Shown: positions 17,842 through 26,830, counted from the stretch's first letter. The stretch is DNA of 64,000 bases from Neobacillus thermocopriae (GCF_010975035.1 NZ_JAAIUV010000004.1:62001-126000), one strand, 5' to 3'. The notes: generated by a model not told the origin, from the letters alone. Made by a program: numbers and translations.

Positions 17842-19860
17842 TTACCATTTGAATTTCTTCAATTCTTGATCAAGTTGTTCAGCTAAATCTTTTAATCCAC
17901 CAGCATGTTGGGTAAAGGAATTCATCGTAACAGAAATTTCTTCTGCAGAAGCAGATACCTGCTCGGTGGCTGCTGCAGTCTGCTCGGAAACGGCTGTTAT
18001 GCTGTCCATCTCTTGATTAATCGTATCTTTGTTGGATTGACTTTCCTTAACAGACTGTTCAACCCCTTCTACTTTTGAGGCCAGTTCACGAATTGCCTCT
18101 AAAATTTCATGGAAGATTCCTTTTGTTTCTGACATTGCAAGATCCTGTTCAGCCACAGCTTGATTAGTACGCTCCATCGCCACCACTGCTTTTTTCACCA
18201 CATTTTTAATACTGTCTACAATATGCTTAATTTCATCCGCTGATGCTTTGGATTGCTCTGCCAGTTTCCTTACCTCATTAGCAACAACTGCAAATCCTCT
18301 TCCGTGTTCTCCTGCTCTTGCAGATTCGATGGAAGCATTCAGTGATAGCAAGTTAGTTTGATCTGTGATCTTGGTAATGGCATCAATAATCGTATTAATT
18401 TCTTCCATGCGCACTTCGACTTCTTTAATAATCGAAGCCACTTCATTTGTCGACGATTTGGTTTCAGAAGCTTTCCCTGTGAGTACTCCAACTTGGGCCA
18501 AACCTTTATTACTTAATTCCATCGTTTGCTGCGACACTTGATTCATATTGCCTGTAACAACTGAAATATCATCCAGCTGTTGTGATAAATCTTTCATGGA
18601 ATCATAGCCCACTTGGATATTTTTTGCTTGCAATCCGGCCCCTTGAGCAATTTCTTCAATAGCCAGTGCCACTTCAGACAAGGCAGCATTCGTTTCCTGC
18701 GTCATCGCCGATAAATGTGCAGAGGTATCTAATACCGATTTTGAAGTTTCTCCAACTTTACGAAGTGAAACCGATAACTGATCCATCATATCGTTAAAGC
18801 TTTGCTCCAAAATCTTGAATTCATCTTTTGCGTTGATTGATACTCTCGCCGTAAAATCGCCTTTAGCTGCTCTTTCTAATGCTTCTTTCATCATTAAAAT
18901 TTGTTTACCGATCCGTCCACCAAAGGAATAGGCGAAGAGACCAGAAAACACTGCAAAAATAGCTGTAAACAGCCATCCAATTTGATTAATTTTTTTTCCA
19001 CTCTCTTCAATTTCTGATTGTTCTAAGGCCGAAACAAACTTCCATCCTGTTTTCGGGTTTGTGGTATAGGCGGAAAATTTATCTGCTCCATTTAATTCAT
19101 AATGACTTATTCCTTCTTCTTGCTTCTTCAGATCGTCCCAGAGGGAAAGTTTGGTCACCATGTCCGAACCAATTTGTTTTTCATCAGGATGGGTAATAAA
19201 TTGGCCATCCTTTCCAATGATTGTCATATAACCATGGTCACCAATGACGATTTTATTAATCGAATTGGAGAAAGCTTTTAAATTTAAGTCAATGGCTGCC
19301 ACCCCGACAATTTCTCCGTATTTATCTTTTACCGCACGGGAGATGGTCAGAACGAATTTATTGGTGATGGCATCATGGTACGGTTTACTGTAATAAACCT
19401 CCCCATTTTGTTCCACTGCTCCTGTAAACCATTCCCTATTCGTCGGATCATACCCATCTGGCAGTTCTTGTTTCGGAGCCAAAATCATCTGTTTATTGGT
19501 TGAAGCAAAATAAACATTTTCATATTCAAGATTGGTTTTTAAGGCATTTTCAAGTAAATAAAAGCTTTTTGTGGAGTTGTCAGCATTTGAATAAAAATCT
19601 GTAAAATAGGCATTACTTGCTAATAATTGTAGCTGAGCCACTACTCCATCCATTTTGTAATCGAGACCCGCACTAGCCTGTTTTGTTACCTCCAAAGTTG
19701 AACTTGTAATCTCATCGTACATGACATTTTTTGAGACTTGACCAGAAATAGCGGCAATAGAAATGGCAGGAATTAATGCGAACGCCATCATCCCGGCAAT
19801 TAACTTCGTTTTCTTGCTATTCCAATTAAACTGTATAGTAGTTTTCTTTTTTTTCTCCAT
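17842..19860 (-). CDS. Methyl-accepting chemotaxis protein, dCache type (copy 1)
   Basis: A transmembrane chemoreceptor of about 672 residues. In order it has a basic N-terminus, a membrane helix (about 22-44), an extracellular dCache-type sensor (about 50-285, with [20 protein letters not shown] and [14 protein letters not shown]), a second helix (about 290-315), HAMP, and a long signalling hairpin whose tip reads [20 protein letters not shown]. The start is ATG 19860, which has GGAGGG upstream; the frame extends to 19896. It is a close paralogue of the next gene. The ligand is unknown. Confidence 0.93.
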   Translation of the reverse strand: MEKKKKTTIQFNWNSKKTKLIAGMMAFALIPAISIAAISGQVSKNVMYDEITSSTLEVTKQASAGLDYKMDGVVAQLQLLASNAYFTDFYSNADNSTKSFYLLENALKTNLEYENVYFASTNKQMILAPKQELPDGYDPTNREWFTGAVEQNGEVYYSKPYHDAITNKFVLTISRAVKDKYGEIVGVAAIDLNLKAFSNSINKIVIGDHGYMTIIGKDGQFITHPDEKQIGSDMVTKLSLWDDLKKQEEGISHYELNGADKFSAYTTNPKTGWKFVSALEQSEIEESGKKINQIGWLFTAIFAVFSGLFAYSFGGRIGKQILMMKEALERAAKGDFTARVSINAKDEFKILEQSFNDMMDQLSVSLRKVGETSKSVLDTSAHLSAMTQETNAALSEVALAIEEIAQGAGLQAKNIQVGYDSMKDLSQQLDDISVVTGNMNQVSQQTMELSNKGLAQVGVLTGKASETKSSTNEVASIIKEVEVRMEEINTIIDAITKITDQTNLLSLNASIESARAGEHGRGFAVVANEVRKLAEQSKASADEIKHIVDSIKNVVKKAVVAMERTNQAVAEQDLAMSETKGIFHEILEAIRELASKVEGVEQSVKESQSNKDTINQEMDSITAVSEQTAAATEQVSASAEEISVTMNSFTQHAGGLKDLAEQLDQELKKFKW

Positions 19861-19919
19861 GCTGCCCTCCATTTGTTGATTTTTTATCCTATTCAAAAAA
19901 TTGATATGGATAGTAATAA

Positions 19920-19946
19920 GTATCGGTCCTTCCCCATTAAAGTTTA
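19920..19946 (-). promoter_or_regulatory. Sigma-D promoter of chemoreceptor copy 1
   Basis: On the minus strand: TAAA (19943-19946), 15-bp spacer, ACCGATAC (19920-19927). Good match to the sigma-D consensus, 60 bp upstream of the gene. Confidence 0.8.
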
Positions 19947-19968
19947 GTAGATTTCGAAAATATAAAAA

Positions 19969-20006
19969 GAACTGCCATTTAGCCGAATATTTGACTCTGG
20001 CAGCTC
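19969..20006 (-). terminator. Terminator of chemoreceptor copy 2
   Basis: GAGCTGCCA pairs with TGGCAGTTC on the minus strand (one G-U pair), followed by TTTTT. It lies 14 bp past the stop of copy 2 and before the sigma-D promoter of copy 1. Confidence 0.75.
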
Positions 20007-20019
20007 ATTAGTGAGAATC

Positions 20020-22038
20020 CTATGATAATTTAAACTTGTGAATTTCTTGATCCAGCTGTTCGGCCAACTCTTTCAATCCGCTGGCATGCTGGGTAAAGGA
20101 ATTCATCGTTACCGAGATTTCTTCTGTCGAAGCAGAAACTTCCTCCGTTGCAGCTGCGGTTTGTTCCGATACCGCTGTTATACTGTCCATTTCTTGATTA
20201 ATCGTCTCTTTGTTCGATTGGCTTTCCTTTACAGATGCTTCTACACCTTCCACTTTTTCAGCCAAATCACGAATCGCCACTAAAATTTCATGGAAGATCG
20301 TTTTTGTTTCCGAAACAGCTTTATCCTGTTCGGTTACGGCCCTATTCGTTCTTTCCATTGCTTCGACCGCTTTTTTCACAACGGCTTTAATATTATCCAC
20401 GATCTTTTTAATTTCATCTGCTGAAGCCTTGGACTGTTCAGCTAATTTTCTTACTTCATTCGCGACTACCGCAAAGCCTTTCCCATGTTCTCCCGCTCTC
20501 GCCGATTCAATCGAAGCATTGAGGGAAAGGAGGTTGGTTTGGTCGGTAATTTTCGTAATCGCCTCAATAATTGTGTTGATTTCCTCCATTTTCATTTCCA
20601 CTTCTTTAATAATGGATGTAACTTCATTTGTGGAGGATTTTGTCTCTAATGCCTTTTCAGTAAGGACGCCTACTTGTTCCAATCCTTTGTTACTCAATTT
20701 CATTGATTGACGAGAAACATCGTTCATATTCTCCGTCACCACATGAATCTCATCAAGTTGTTGAGAAAGTCCTTTCATTGATTCATAGCCGACTTGGACA
20801 TTTTTTGCTTGCAAACCAGCGCCTTGGGCTATTTCTTCAATAGCGATGGCCACTTCTGACAAAGCTGCATTTGTTTCTCGCGTCATCACGGACAAATGAG
20901 CCGAGGTTTCCAAAACAGACTTCGAAGTATTGCCAACCTTTTGTAGAGAGGTTGATAGCTGCTCCATCATATGGTTAAAGCTTTGTTCTAGCTCTTTAAA
21001 TTCATCTTTCGTGTTTACTGAAACTCTGGCAGTAAAATCTCCTTTTGAAGCCGTTTCCAACGCATCTTTTACGACGAGGATATTATTCGCAATTCTTCGG
21101 CTAATCCAATATCCGGCAAGGGCTGAAACGAAAGCGAAAATGGCGGAGAGCAGCCAGCTCATATTACGAACCTTTTCGGCCGTTTCCATCATTTCTGAGC
21201 GATCCATTTGGGTGACAAATTTCCAGCCTGTTTGTTCATTGGTCATAAAAGCAGAAAAATACTTTCCTCCATTTAATTCAAATTCTCCATATCCCTCTTT
21301 TTCTTCCTTCACTTGATTCCAAATAGAAAGTTTAGCTAGTTGATCGGAACCAATCAACTTTGATTCAGGGTGATAAATATACTTTCCATCTTCTCCAATT
21401 AATGTTAAAAAGCCTTCTTTACCAACCTTTATCTCACTTAAAGATTTCGAGAAATTACCCATATCAAGATCAATCGCCATAACCCCTACGAGTTGGCCAG
21501 TTTTATCCTTGACCGCCTGGGAAAGAGTTAGAACCATTTGCCCCGTTCCTTCATCTTGATATGGTTCGCTGTAATATATCTTTCCGTCCTTTTCGACAGC
21601 CCCTATGAACCAATCACGTTCTGTTGGATCATAGTCATCAGGAAGTTCCGAATTAGGTGCACTTAACATATCCTTCTTCGTTGAACCGAAGTAAACAAAG
21701 GTATAGTCTTTATTTGTTTTTAACACTTCCTCTAATAAATGATAGCCATCGGTTGAATTTCCATCATGTTGATAAAATTCAGTAAAATTTACGTTATTGG
21801 CAAGCAATGTTAATTGGCTCACAACACCATCAATTTTGTTATCAAGGCTTGAACTCGCAATTTTAGTTACTTCTAGCGTCGAGTTTGCTGTTTGTTCATG
21901 TGTGACTTTTTGTGTGATGGCATTAGATAGTAAAGCAATCAAAATCGTAGGAATCATCACGATGGCAAGCATAGTGGCGATTAATTTCGTTTTCGCACTG
22001 TTAAGTGTAAAGCGTTGTTTTTGCTGGTTTTCGGTTTT
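20020..22038 (-). CDS. Methyl-accepting chemotaxis protein, dCache type (copy 2)
   Basis: A second chemoreceptor with the same architecture and length as copy 1: membrane helix (about 18-40), dCache sensor with [20 protein letters not shown], second helix, HAMP, and signalling domain with [20 protein letters not shown]. The cytoplasmic half is nearly the same as in copy 1, while the sensor halves differ more, as after a tandem duplication with changed ligand choice. GTG 22038 with GGGGG upstream was preferred to ATG 22074. Confidence 0.92.
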   Translation of the reverse strand, partial: KTENQQKQRFTLNSAKTKLIATMLAIVMIPTILIALLSNAITQKVTHEQTANSTLEVTKIASSSLDNKIDGVVSQLTLLANNVNFTEFYQHDGNSTDGYHLLEEVLKTNKDYTFVYFGSTKKDMLSAPNSELPDDYDPTERDWFIGAVEKDGKIYYSEPYQDEGTGQMVLTLSQAVKDKTGQLVGVMAIDLDMGNFSKSLSEIKVGKEGFLTLIGEDGKYIYHPESKLIGSDQLAKLSIWNQVKEEKEGYGEFELNGGKYFSAFMTNEQTGWKFVTQMDRSEMMETAEKVRNMSWLLSAIFAFVSALAGYWISRRIANNILVVKDALETASKGDFTARVSVNTKDEFKELEQSFNHMMEQLSTSLQKVGNTSKSVLETSAHLSVMTRETNAALSEVAIAIEEIAQGAGLQAKNVQVGYESMKGLSQQLDEIHVVTENMNDVSRQSMKLSNKGLEQVGVLTEKALETKSSTNEVTSIIKEVEMKMEEINTIIEAITKITDQTNLLSLNASIESARAGEHGKGFAVVANEVRKLAEQSKASADEIKKIVDNIKAVVKKAVEAMERTNRAVTEQDKAVSETKTIFHEILVAIRDLAEKVEGVEASVKESQSNKETINQEMDSITAVSEQTAAATEEVSASTEEISVTMNSFTQHASGLKELAEQLDQEIHKFKLS

Positions 22039-22089
22039 CACGGTAAACCCCCATCCATATTGATAATGAAACAAATTTCTTTTTCCTAA

Positions 22090-22116
22090 TTATCGGCAGA
22101 TGAAAAAAATAGTTTA
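22090..22116 (-). promoter_or_regulatory. Sigma-D promoter of chemoreceptor copy 2
   Basis: On the minus strand: TAAA (22113-22116), 15-bp spacer, GCCGATAA (22090-22097). Near-perfect match. Confidence 0.88.
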
Positions 22117-22133
22117 TAATATAAAAAAAGAAA

Positions 22134-22165
22134 AAAGTATTTAGTCAATTCAAACTAAATACTTT
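22134..22165 (-). terminator. Terminator of flaG-DUF6470
   Basis: A 12-bp perfect stem (22134-22145 with 22154-22165) 5 bp past the DUF6470 stop, followed on the minus strand by a T-rich run. Confidence 0.85.
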
Positions 22166-22169
22166 TGGT

Positions 22170-22745
22170 TTATCTAATATGGTTTATTTTCGTTCCAGAA
22201 AAGTGAATGTCTAGCTTTTGTTTTTGCCGCAGATAGATTTCCACTTTCCCAGGGGTGTAGTAATGAATTGGTTTATTTTGAACCGCATTGATTTCTGCTC
22301 CCCCAAGTTTCCAGTGAATATGCAGTTCAGTTGGAATATAATTGATTTTCACTGAACCATGGCTAGGAATAAATGCAATATTAAAATCGGCTGGCAACGG
22401 TACTGCCTTTTCAAACGCAATATCAGCGATGGCATTAGTATTTTTCTCAATGGTTGCGAGTTGATCGCCTTCCTGAGCGATTTGGGCAATCGCTTCCAAT
22501 CCGGCCTGTTTGGAGTATTCTGCCATATCCTTGCTTAACACACTTAATCGTTTAACATTCAACTCATTCCAAGCCTGTTCCTGGTCAATTTCTAGACGTG
22601 CAGGTATCCGGTCAATCGTCATGGTAGCTTTCGTCTGTTTGATTGAGAGGTCTGCTGGTTTTTGTTGAATTTCCTGAATCGGCGGAGTAGTACGAATACC
22701 AATACGGGCAGGAGTCTGGTTGATTTGTATTTGTGGGATCTGCAT
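22170..22745 (-). CDS. DUF6470 (YviE-type) flagellar-locus protein
   Basis: A 191-residue protein rich in beta-like repeats of the form IxIxQTPARIGI / LSIKQTKATMTI / IPARLEIDQEQAW at the N-terminus, then a helical middle and a C-terminal beta part (GSVKINYIPTELHIHWKLGG). This matches YviE/DUF6470, which lies near flgL and fliW in B. subtilis; its function is unknown. Here it follows flaG by 45 bp. ATG 22745 has GGTGA 5 nt upstream. Confidence 0.8.
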   Translation of the reverse strand: MQIPQIQINQTPARIGIRTTPPIQEIQQKPADLSIKQTKATMTIDRIPARLEIDQEQAWNELNVKRLSVLSKDMAEYSKQAGLEAIAQIAQEGDQLATIEKNTNAIADIAFEKAVPLPADFNIAFIPSHGSVKINYIPTELHIHWKLGGAEINAVQNKPIHYYTPGKVEIYLRQKQKLDIHFSGTKINHIR

Positions 22746-22790
22746 ACATTCACCGACTTTCAAGGTTTATGAAAGAAAATTCTCATATGC

Positions 22791-23138
22791 CTATGCTTTT
22801 TTATCAACCATAAGGCCCACATATTCCGTCATAGCGGCATACATATCCAATAACTTTTTTGAAGGAATTTCTTTAACCACTTCATTCGTCCGTTCATCAA
22901 TGATCGCTACATAATATTCTTGTAATTCTTCATGAAACTCAAATTTCAGATGTGTATTCGATGCCTTCAAAAACTCATTCATGCTGTTGACCACTTTTTC
23001 TGTAGTCTCTTTGGCCTGTTGTTTCTGAGGTGGTTCTTGCTGCTGTTCAGCGGAAATATTATTCACCATCGGAGTCTTTTCTATTGGTTTTACCTGATAA
23101 TCCGTTGGTTGATTTTGATTCATCAACTTCTCAATCAC
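22791..23138 (-). CDS. flaG: FlaG-family flagellar protein
   Basis: FlaG (YvyC in B. subtilis) influences filament length and normally lies between hag and fliD. The 115-residue product has a Gln/Pro-rich N-terminus and the family core THLKFEFHEELQEYYVAIID, with TNEVVKEIPSKKLLDMYAAM at the C-terminus. GTG 23138 has GGGGGAAG 5 nt away. Here it sits just downstream of hag, but fliD is upstream of csrA. Confidence 0.92.
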   Translation of the reverse strand: MIEKLMNQNQPTDYQVKPIEKTPMVNNISAEQQQEPPQKQQAKETTEKVVNSMNEFLKASNTHLKFEFHEELQEYYVAIIDERTNEVVKEIPSKKLLDMYAAMTEYVGLMVDKKA

Positions 23139-23172
23139 GGAACTTCCCCCTATTTAATATTGTTATTTCAGA

Positions 23173-23200
23173 TTATCGGATTAGAAGGTGGAAATGTTTA
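23173..23200 (-). promoter_or_regulatory. Sigma-D-type promoter of flaG-DUF6470
   Basis: On the minus strand: TAAA (23197-23200), 16-bp spacer, TCCGATAA (23173-23180). Good boxes with a spacer 1 bp longer than usual. It lies about 35 bp upstream of flaG. Confidence 0.7.
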
Positions 23201-23260
23201 GGTGTTATGTAGAATATGGAAAAAAATTTCGTTTCACTTTCTTTAAAATATAATAAAAAA

Positions 23261-23283
23261 GACTTTGGGTCTCCCCCAAAGCC
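23261..23283 (-). terminator. Terminator of hag
   Basis: CTTTGGG/CCCAAAG stem (23263-23269 with 23275-23281) 14 bp past the hag stop, followed on the minus strand by TCTTTTTTATT. Confidence 0.85.
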
Positions 23284-23296
23284 TCTTTTATTAAAA

Positions 23297-24561
23297 TTAA
23301 CGAAGAAGTTGTAAAACTGCCTGTGGTTGTTGATTTGCTTGAGCAAGCATTGCCTGAGCTGCTTGAGCAAGAATAGAGTTCTTCGTTTGGTTCATCATTT
23401 CTTTCGCCATCGTGCGAACATTTGCTTTCACAAATGACTAGACTATATCTTCACCCTCTGATAATCAGTAGGGGTCGGGCACTTCGGATTCACAATGCTG
23501 ATGGACATTGTTTCACCTATGGATTTCATCATCATAGCTTACGCCTTAGATGGTCTATCCTAGTCGTTGAACCTTCTCCAGAGTTTCCTCACAGGAGCTT
23601 GGCTGCTGATTGCCCAAATCTTTTCTTTTTTCAAACCATCACGCCTGTCGTTTCCGACTACGTTGTGGTAAGAAAAGCTCTAAGGGGTTTCCAGCAATTC
23701 ACCCGATTATACTCACTAGCCGTTACCAGCTAGGACGACTGTGCTTTTCGCTGCCATTTAAGCAGTTAAAGCATAATCTACGTCACGAACACGAGATTCT
23801 GCTGCTGATAAGTTTTCAGAAGATGTATTTAAATTATTTATTGTGTGTTCTAAACGGTTTTGATAAGCACCCAATTTGGAACGTTCAGCGGACACAGTAT
23901 CAATTGCTGATTGGATAGTCGTAACAGCTGCTGTAGCTGTTGCCGCATCAGTAGAAATATCTATACCCTTAGTTGCGGTAGCTTGACCTGAAGTACCAGC
24001 AGTCTCAGCATCGGTACCAGTACCATCATCAACGCCTAAAGTATGTGCATCCATAGCCTTTATTGTTAAGGTAATTGTTTGGCCTTCATTAGCACCGATT
24101 TGGAATGTTAAATCTTGACCAATAGTAGTATTTGAAGCATCTCTTGAACCATCAAGTAACTTCATTGTGTTGAACTCAGTTGTATTAGAAATTCTTGTAA
24201 TTTCTTTTGCAAGTTCATCAACTTCCTCTTGAAGTCTTGTTCGGTCATCAGATGTATTAGTATCATTGGAAGCTTGTATTGCTAATTCACGCATACGTTG
24301 AAGAATGCTGTGAGTTTCATTTAATGCACCTTCAGCAGTTTGAATTAGGGAAATTCCATCTTGTGCGTTTTTAGCAGCCATATCCAATCCACGAATTTGT
24401 CCACGCATTTTTTCAGAGATTGCTAGACCAGCAGCATCATCGGCTGCACTATTGATACGAAGTCCAGATGATAATTTTTCCATAGATTTCATTTGTGCGT
24501 TGTTTGCTGCACCTAGCTGACGATAAGTATTTAGTGCTGCGATATTGTGGTTAATACGCAT
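23297..24561 (-). CDS. hag: Flagellin Hag, split by a group I intron (join 23761..24561 and 23297..23410)
   Basis: Flagellin is the filament subunit. Exon 1 (267 codons) starts [20 protein letters not shown], has the D1 motif [20 protein letters not shown], and ends [15 protein letters not shown]. An in-frame TAA follows at once. The missing C-terminal helix ([20 protein letters not shown] ... VLQLLR, 37 codons) lies 350 nt downstream in the same strand and phase. Between them is a folded group I intron, so this is a split gene, not a pseudogene. The spliced product would be 304 residues. AAGGAGG precedes the ATG. Flagellins usually read RDVDMAKEMM here, so YALTA is extra. Confidence 0.93.
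23411..23760 (-). ncRNA. ORF-less group I intron (subgroup IA-like) inside hag
   Basis: The 350-nt intron contains every group I core part. P1 pairs exon end CUGCU (23765-23761) with guide GGCAG (23755-23751), putting a U-G pair at the 5' splice site. P2 is 23733-23716. P3 pairs UCGGGU (23706-23701) with GCCCGA (23480-23475). P4 pairs UUGCUG (23697-23692) with CAGCAG (23608-23603). P7 pairs GACUA (23565-23561) with UAGUC in AAGAUAUAGUC (23451-23441). P5, P6 and P8 hairpins are present, as is P9 with a GAAA loop. P9.0 (GU/AC) abuts the terminal G at 23411. Extra hairpins between P7 and P3' suggest subgroup IA. No homing endonuclease ORF exists. Confidence 0.93.
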
Positions 24562-24630
24562 AAGTATTTTTCCTCCTTAAATCAATGTAAGTCTTTTTGA
24601 AAATAATTTATAACAAACCCATTGGGTCTA

Positions 24631-24657
24631 TTATCAATATGGAAATGAATAGTTTTA
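24631..24657 (-). promoter_or_regulatory. Candidate sigma-D promoter of hag
   Basis: On the minus strand: TAAA (24654-24657), 15-bp spacer, ATTGATAA (24631-24638). The last five -10 bases match GCCGATAA, the first three do not. It would give a leader of about 60 nt ending in AAGGAGGA, a likely CsrA target. Confidence 0.6.
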
Positions 24658-24672
24658 AAGAGTATGTACTAT

Positions 24673-25002
24673 TTAGTTTTCTGCTTGAAGAATACCGTTG
24701 TACAATTCTTCTCGAGAAATAGTAATTTCTTTTGGTGCATCAATGGCGAGGCGGTTTAGGCCGGATTTAGTTTGGAGCATGGTTACTTTTACGTCTTCTC
24801 CAATCAAAAAGGTGTCGCCAATAATTCTTGCACCTTTCTTTAACTTTCTAGTACAGTTTGGATGTTGTTTTACTCGATGAACACGGATGTGCTTAGGCGC
24901 ATCAAACGTTAATCGGAGCATAGAACCTATTTGCGAAATAGTAACTTTTACTTCATTACCAATGATCACGGATTGTCCAATTTCTCGACCGATAATGAGC
25001 AT
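24673..25002 (-). CDS. csrA: CsrA-type RNA-binding protein with two CsrA units in one chain
   Basis: CsrA binds GGA motifs in mRNA leaders; in Bacillus it represses hag translation and is countered by FliW. A normal CsrA has 60-75 residues. This one has 109 and reads as two copies. Residues 1-43 are MLIIGREIGQSVIIG ... LRLTFDAPKHIRVHR. After a basic linker (VKQHPNCTRKLKKG), a second copy runs RIIGDTFLIGEDVKVTMLQ ... LAIDAPKEITISREELY plus the C-terminal helix. Both copies keep the DAPK turn and the Arg of the RNA-binding edge. Only the second has the end helix. ATG 25002 has GGGGGA at 7 nt. A frame-intact single ORF rules out a pseudogene. Confidence 0.88.
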   Translation of the reverse strand: MLIIGREIGQSVIIGNEVKVTISQIGSMLRLTFDAPKHIRVHRVKQHPNCTRKLKKGARIIGDTFLIGEDVKVTMLQTKSGLNRLAIDAPKEITISREELYNGILQAEN

Positions 25003-25042
25003 GTTACCATCCCCCAAAGGTTCAATTACCTTACACTTCTAT

Positions 25043-25069
25043 TTATCGGGAATAGATGAGAATTGTTTA
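25043..25069 (-). promoter_or_regulatory. Proximal sigma-D promoter of csrA
   Basis: On the minus strand: TAAA (25066-25069), 15-bp spacer, CCCGATAA (25043-25050). It lies 40 bp upstream of the csrA start. Confidence 0.8.
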
Positions 25070-25140
25070 GTATTTTTTTAATAAATTTTTCTAGCCAACG
25101 GAAGTTTTGATAAGTTCTAAAATCCCTTTGGTATTCTTCT

Positions 25141-25167
25141 TTATCGGACGTTTAATAAGATTGTTTA
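25141..25167 (-). promoter_or_regulatory. Distal sigma-D promoter of csrA
   Basis: On the minus strand: TAAA (25164-25167), 15-bp spacer, TCCGATAA (25141-25148). It is a second good match 98 bp upstream of the first, reading in the same direction with no gene between. Confidence 0.65.
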
Positions 25168-25225
25168 CTGTTGGTAAGCTATAAAACTCTAAAAAATCTT
25201 TTATTTCTAGTTGCTAAGTAGATAA

Positions 25226-25258
25226 AAAAATACCGCCCAATAAATGGACGGGTATTTA
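25226..25258 (-). terminator. Terminator of fliD
   Basis: AAATACC pairs with GGTATTT, enclosing an imperfect GC-rich inner stem. It overlaps the fliD stop and is followed on the minus strand by seven T residues. Confidence 0.75.
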
Positions 25259-26830
25259 CATTCCGAGCTGTTGATATAACCAGGAACTCTGGGAGTTCAT
25301 TTGTTGAAGGGCTTTTTCCATGGCTGTAAATTGTCGCCAAAGTCTTTCTTCATATGCCTTAATCTTCACTTGTTCTCGATTAATATTTTCATCCAAGTTT
25401 TTTAATTGTTTTGCCATAAAACTTTGTGTATCAACAGAAGAGGAGATGGAACCAGAAAGTTTAATCAACTGTGATGTGGTTTCATTTAACCGCTCATATA
25501 TTCTCCAGGCAAATCCACTTTGATCGTGTATATTTTTGTTATTTACTGTTGTGGATTTTGGATCCTCACTTGCTGCTTTTGTTGTGAATAGTATTTTGAC
25601 ATCTTCTAAATTCGATTGTAAAACTGCCTTAAGTTTTTCTTCATTCAGCTCCAATTTCCCTTTGTCCAAATAGTTGGAGGAAAAATCAATGCCAATCTCT
25701 TTTAATGAATGGAAGGCTCCATCATTTTGTACCATAGTGGAAAGACTGTTACGCATTTCTGCTAGAAACGAACTGATCGTGGAATCATTTGCCAACAGAC
25801 CGCTCTTTGCCTTTTCTTCCCATAGCTTAATTTCGTTTTCTTTCATTTCTTTTTTTTGTTCGTCGAGTAGTGGTGGATAATCCCGATATCGTTTTTCCGT
25901 TAATCGGTCGTTCAAATCTTTAATCAGCTCATTGTATTTATCGACAAAGGTCTTAATACGGTTAAAAATAGCGTCCGTATCATTTTTTGTCATGATATTA
26001 ACGGATTGACCTATCTCAGTCGCACCTTTAATCGTAAAGGTTACACCATCATACGTGAAGGAGTTTGTATCTGAGCGGAATTCCAGACCATTGATCCACA
26101 TTTTTGCTGGGCTCGCATTTGTTCCTTTAATCACCGACATATTTGGACTTGACTGATAGGATCCCTCTGTGATTGATCCTGCTGTTAAGCCTAACTGGGC
26201 TAAAAGATTTGAATTCCCTTCTTCAAGTTTTATATCAAAACCTTCCCCTGCCATATCATTTGAAAAAGTAAACGATTTTTCCGTTGCAGAATAGGAGGCG
26301 GTGATTGGACTGTTATTCGTGATTTCACTTAGTACGGTTGAAAGAGTATCAGTTAGATTAAATTCGTATGCCACCCCATTGATTCTGATAGATGTTTTTC
26401 CCGTTCCATCCGCTGACCCATCTTCGACGCCTAATTCGGCAAGTGTTTTAGATGGATCTAAACCTGTTGACAAGAAAAATTTAACGGTAGCAGTGGTTGC
26501 CGGTTTGGCGGGTTGTACATCTTTAATTTCATAAGAAGACAATGATTGTTTCCCGCTGACTGTTGCTGAAAGAATGCTCTCATTGGTGGATATGGCAATC
26601 TGCTTATTAAAACTTGATTGCAAGCGTAAATCTCTCATGGCCCGGTTAAATTCATCCACCTTTTTGTTCACATCACGATAAGCGTCTGTTTTCCAGGTGG
26701 TCCATGTTTTCGTTTGCTGCATTTTGTATAATCGGGCGCTTTGTGCACGGACTAAACTATCCACAATCTCATCTGTGTTCATCCCAGATGCGAGGCCACT
26801 TACCCGCAGCGTATTACTAGTATTGATCAT
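25256..26830 (-). CDS. fliD: Flagellar filament cap protein FliD (HAP2)
   Basis: FliD caps the filament and folds incoming flagellin. The product, about 524 residues, begins with the family start RVSGLASGMNTDEIVDSLV and continues with ARLYKMQQTKTWTTWKTDAY. It has a variable beta-rich middle and ends in the conserved helix MEKALQQMNSQSSWLYQQLG. The frame opens at GTG 26839, but ATG 26830 fits the GGTGA site better. It is a single-gene unit with its own sigma-D promoter and terminator, unlike the fliD-fliS-fliT operon of B. subtilis. Confidence 0.96.
   Translation of the reverse strand: MINTSNTLRVSGLASGMNTDEIVDSLVRAQSARLYKMQQTKTWTTWKTDAYRDVNKKVDEFNRAMRDLRLQSSFNKQIAISTNESILSATVSGKQSLSSYEIKDVQPAKPATTATVKFFLSTGLDPSKTLAELGVEDGSADGTGKTSIRINGVAYEFNLTDTLSTVLSEITNNSPITASYSATEKSFTFSNDMAGEGFDIKLEEGNSNLLAQLGLTAGSITEGSYQSSPNMSVIKGTNASPAKMWINGLEFRSDTNSFTYDGVTFTIKGATEIGQSVNIMTKNDTDAIFNRIKTFVDKYNELIKDLNDRLTEKRYRDYPPLLDEQKKEMKENEIKLWEEKAKSGLLANDSTISSFLAEMRNSLSTMVQNDGAFHSLKEIGIDFSSNYLDKGKLELNEEKLKAVLQSNLEDVKILFTTKAASEDPKSTTVNNKNIHDQSGFAWRIYERLNETTSQLIKLSGSISSSVDTQSFMAKQLKNLDENINREQVKIKAYEERLWRQFTAMEKALQQMNSQSSWLYQQLGM

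Noticed and set aside
20210-20710. 166-codon plus-strand frame inside a chemoreceptor gene
   Set aside because: It is antisense to the highly conserved signalling domain and arises from its codon pattern.
23411-23760. An insertion sequence or transposon in hag
   Set aside because: No terminal inverted repeats, target duplication or transposase; the ends fit group I splice sites instead.
23422-23918. Plus-strand open frames of about 100 codons across the hag intron
   Set aside because: They run antisense through the folded intron and exon 1, lack ribosome sites, and match no family; the intron structure explains the sequence.
23758-24561. hag as a truncated pseudogene
   Set aside because: The missing C-terminus is present in phase 350 nt downstream, and the intervening sequence has a full group I core; splicing explains the stop codon.
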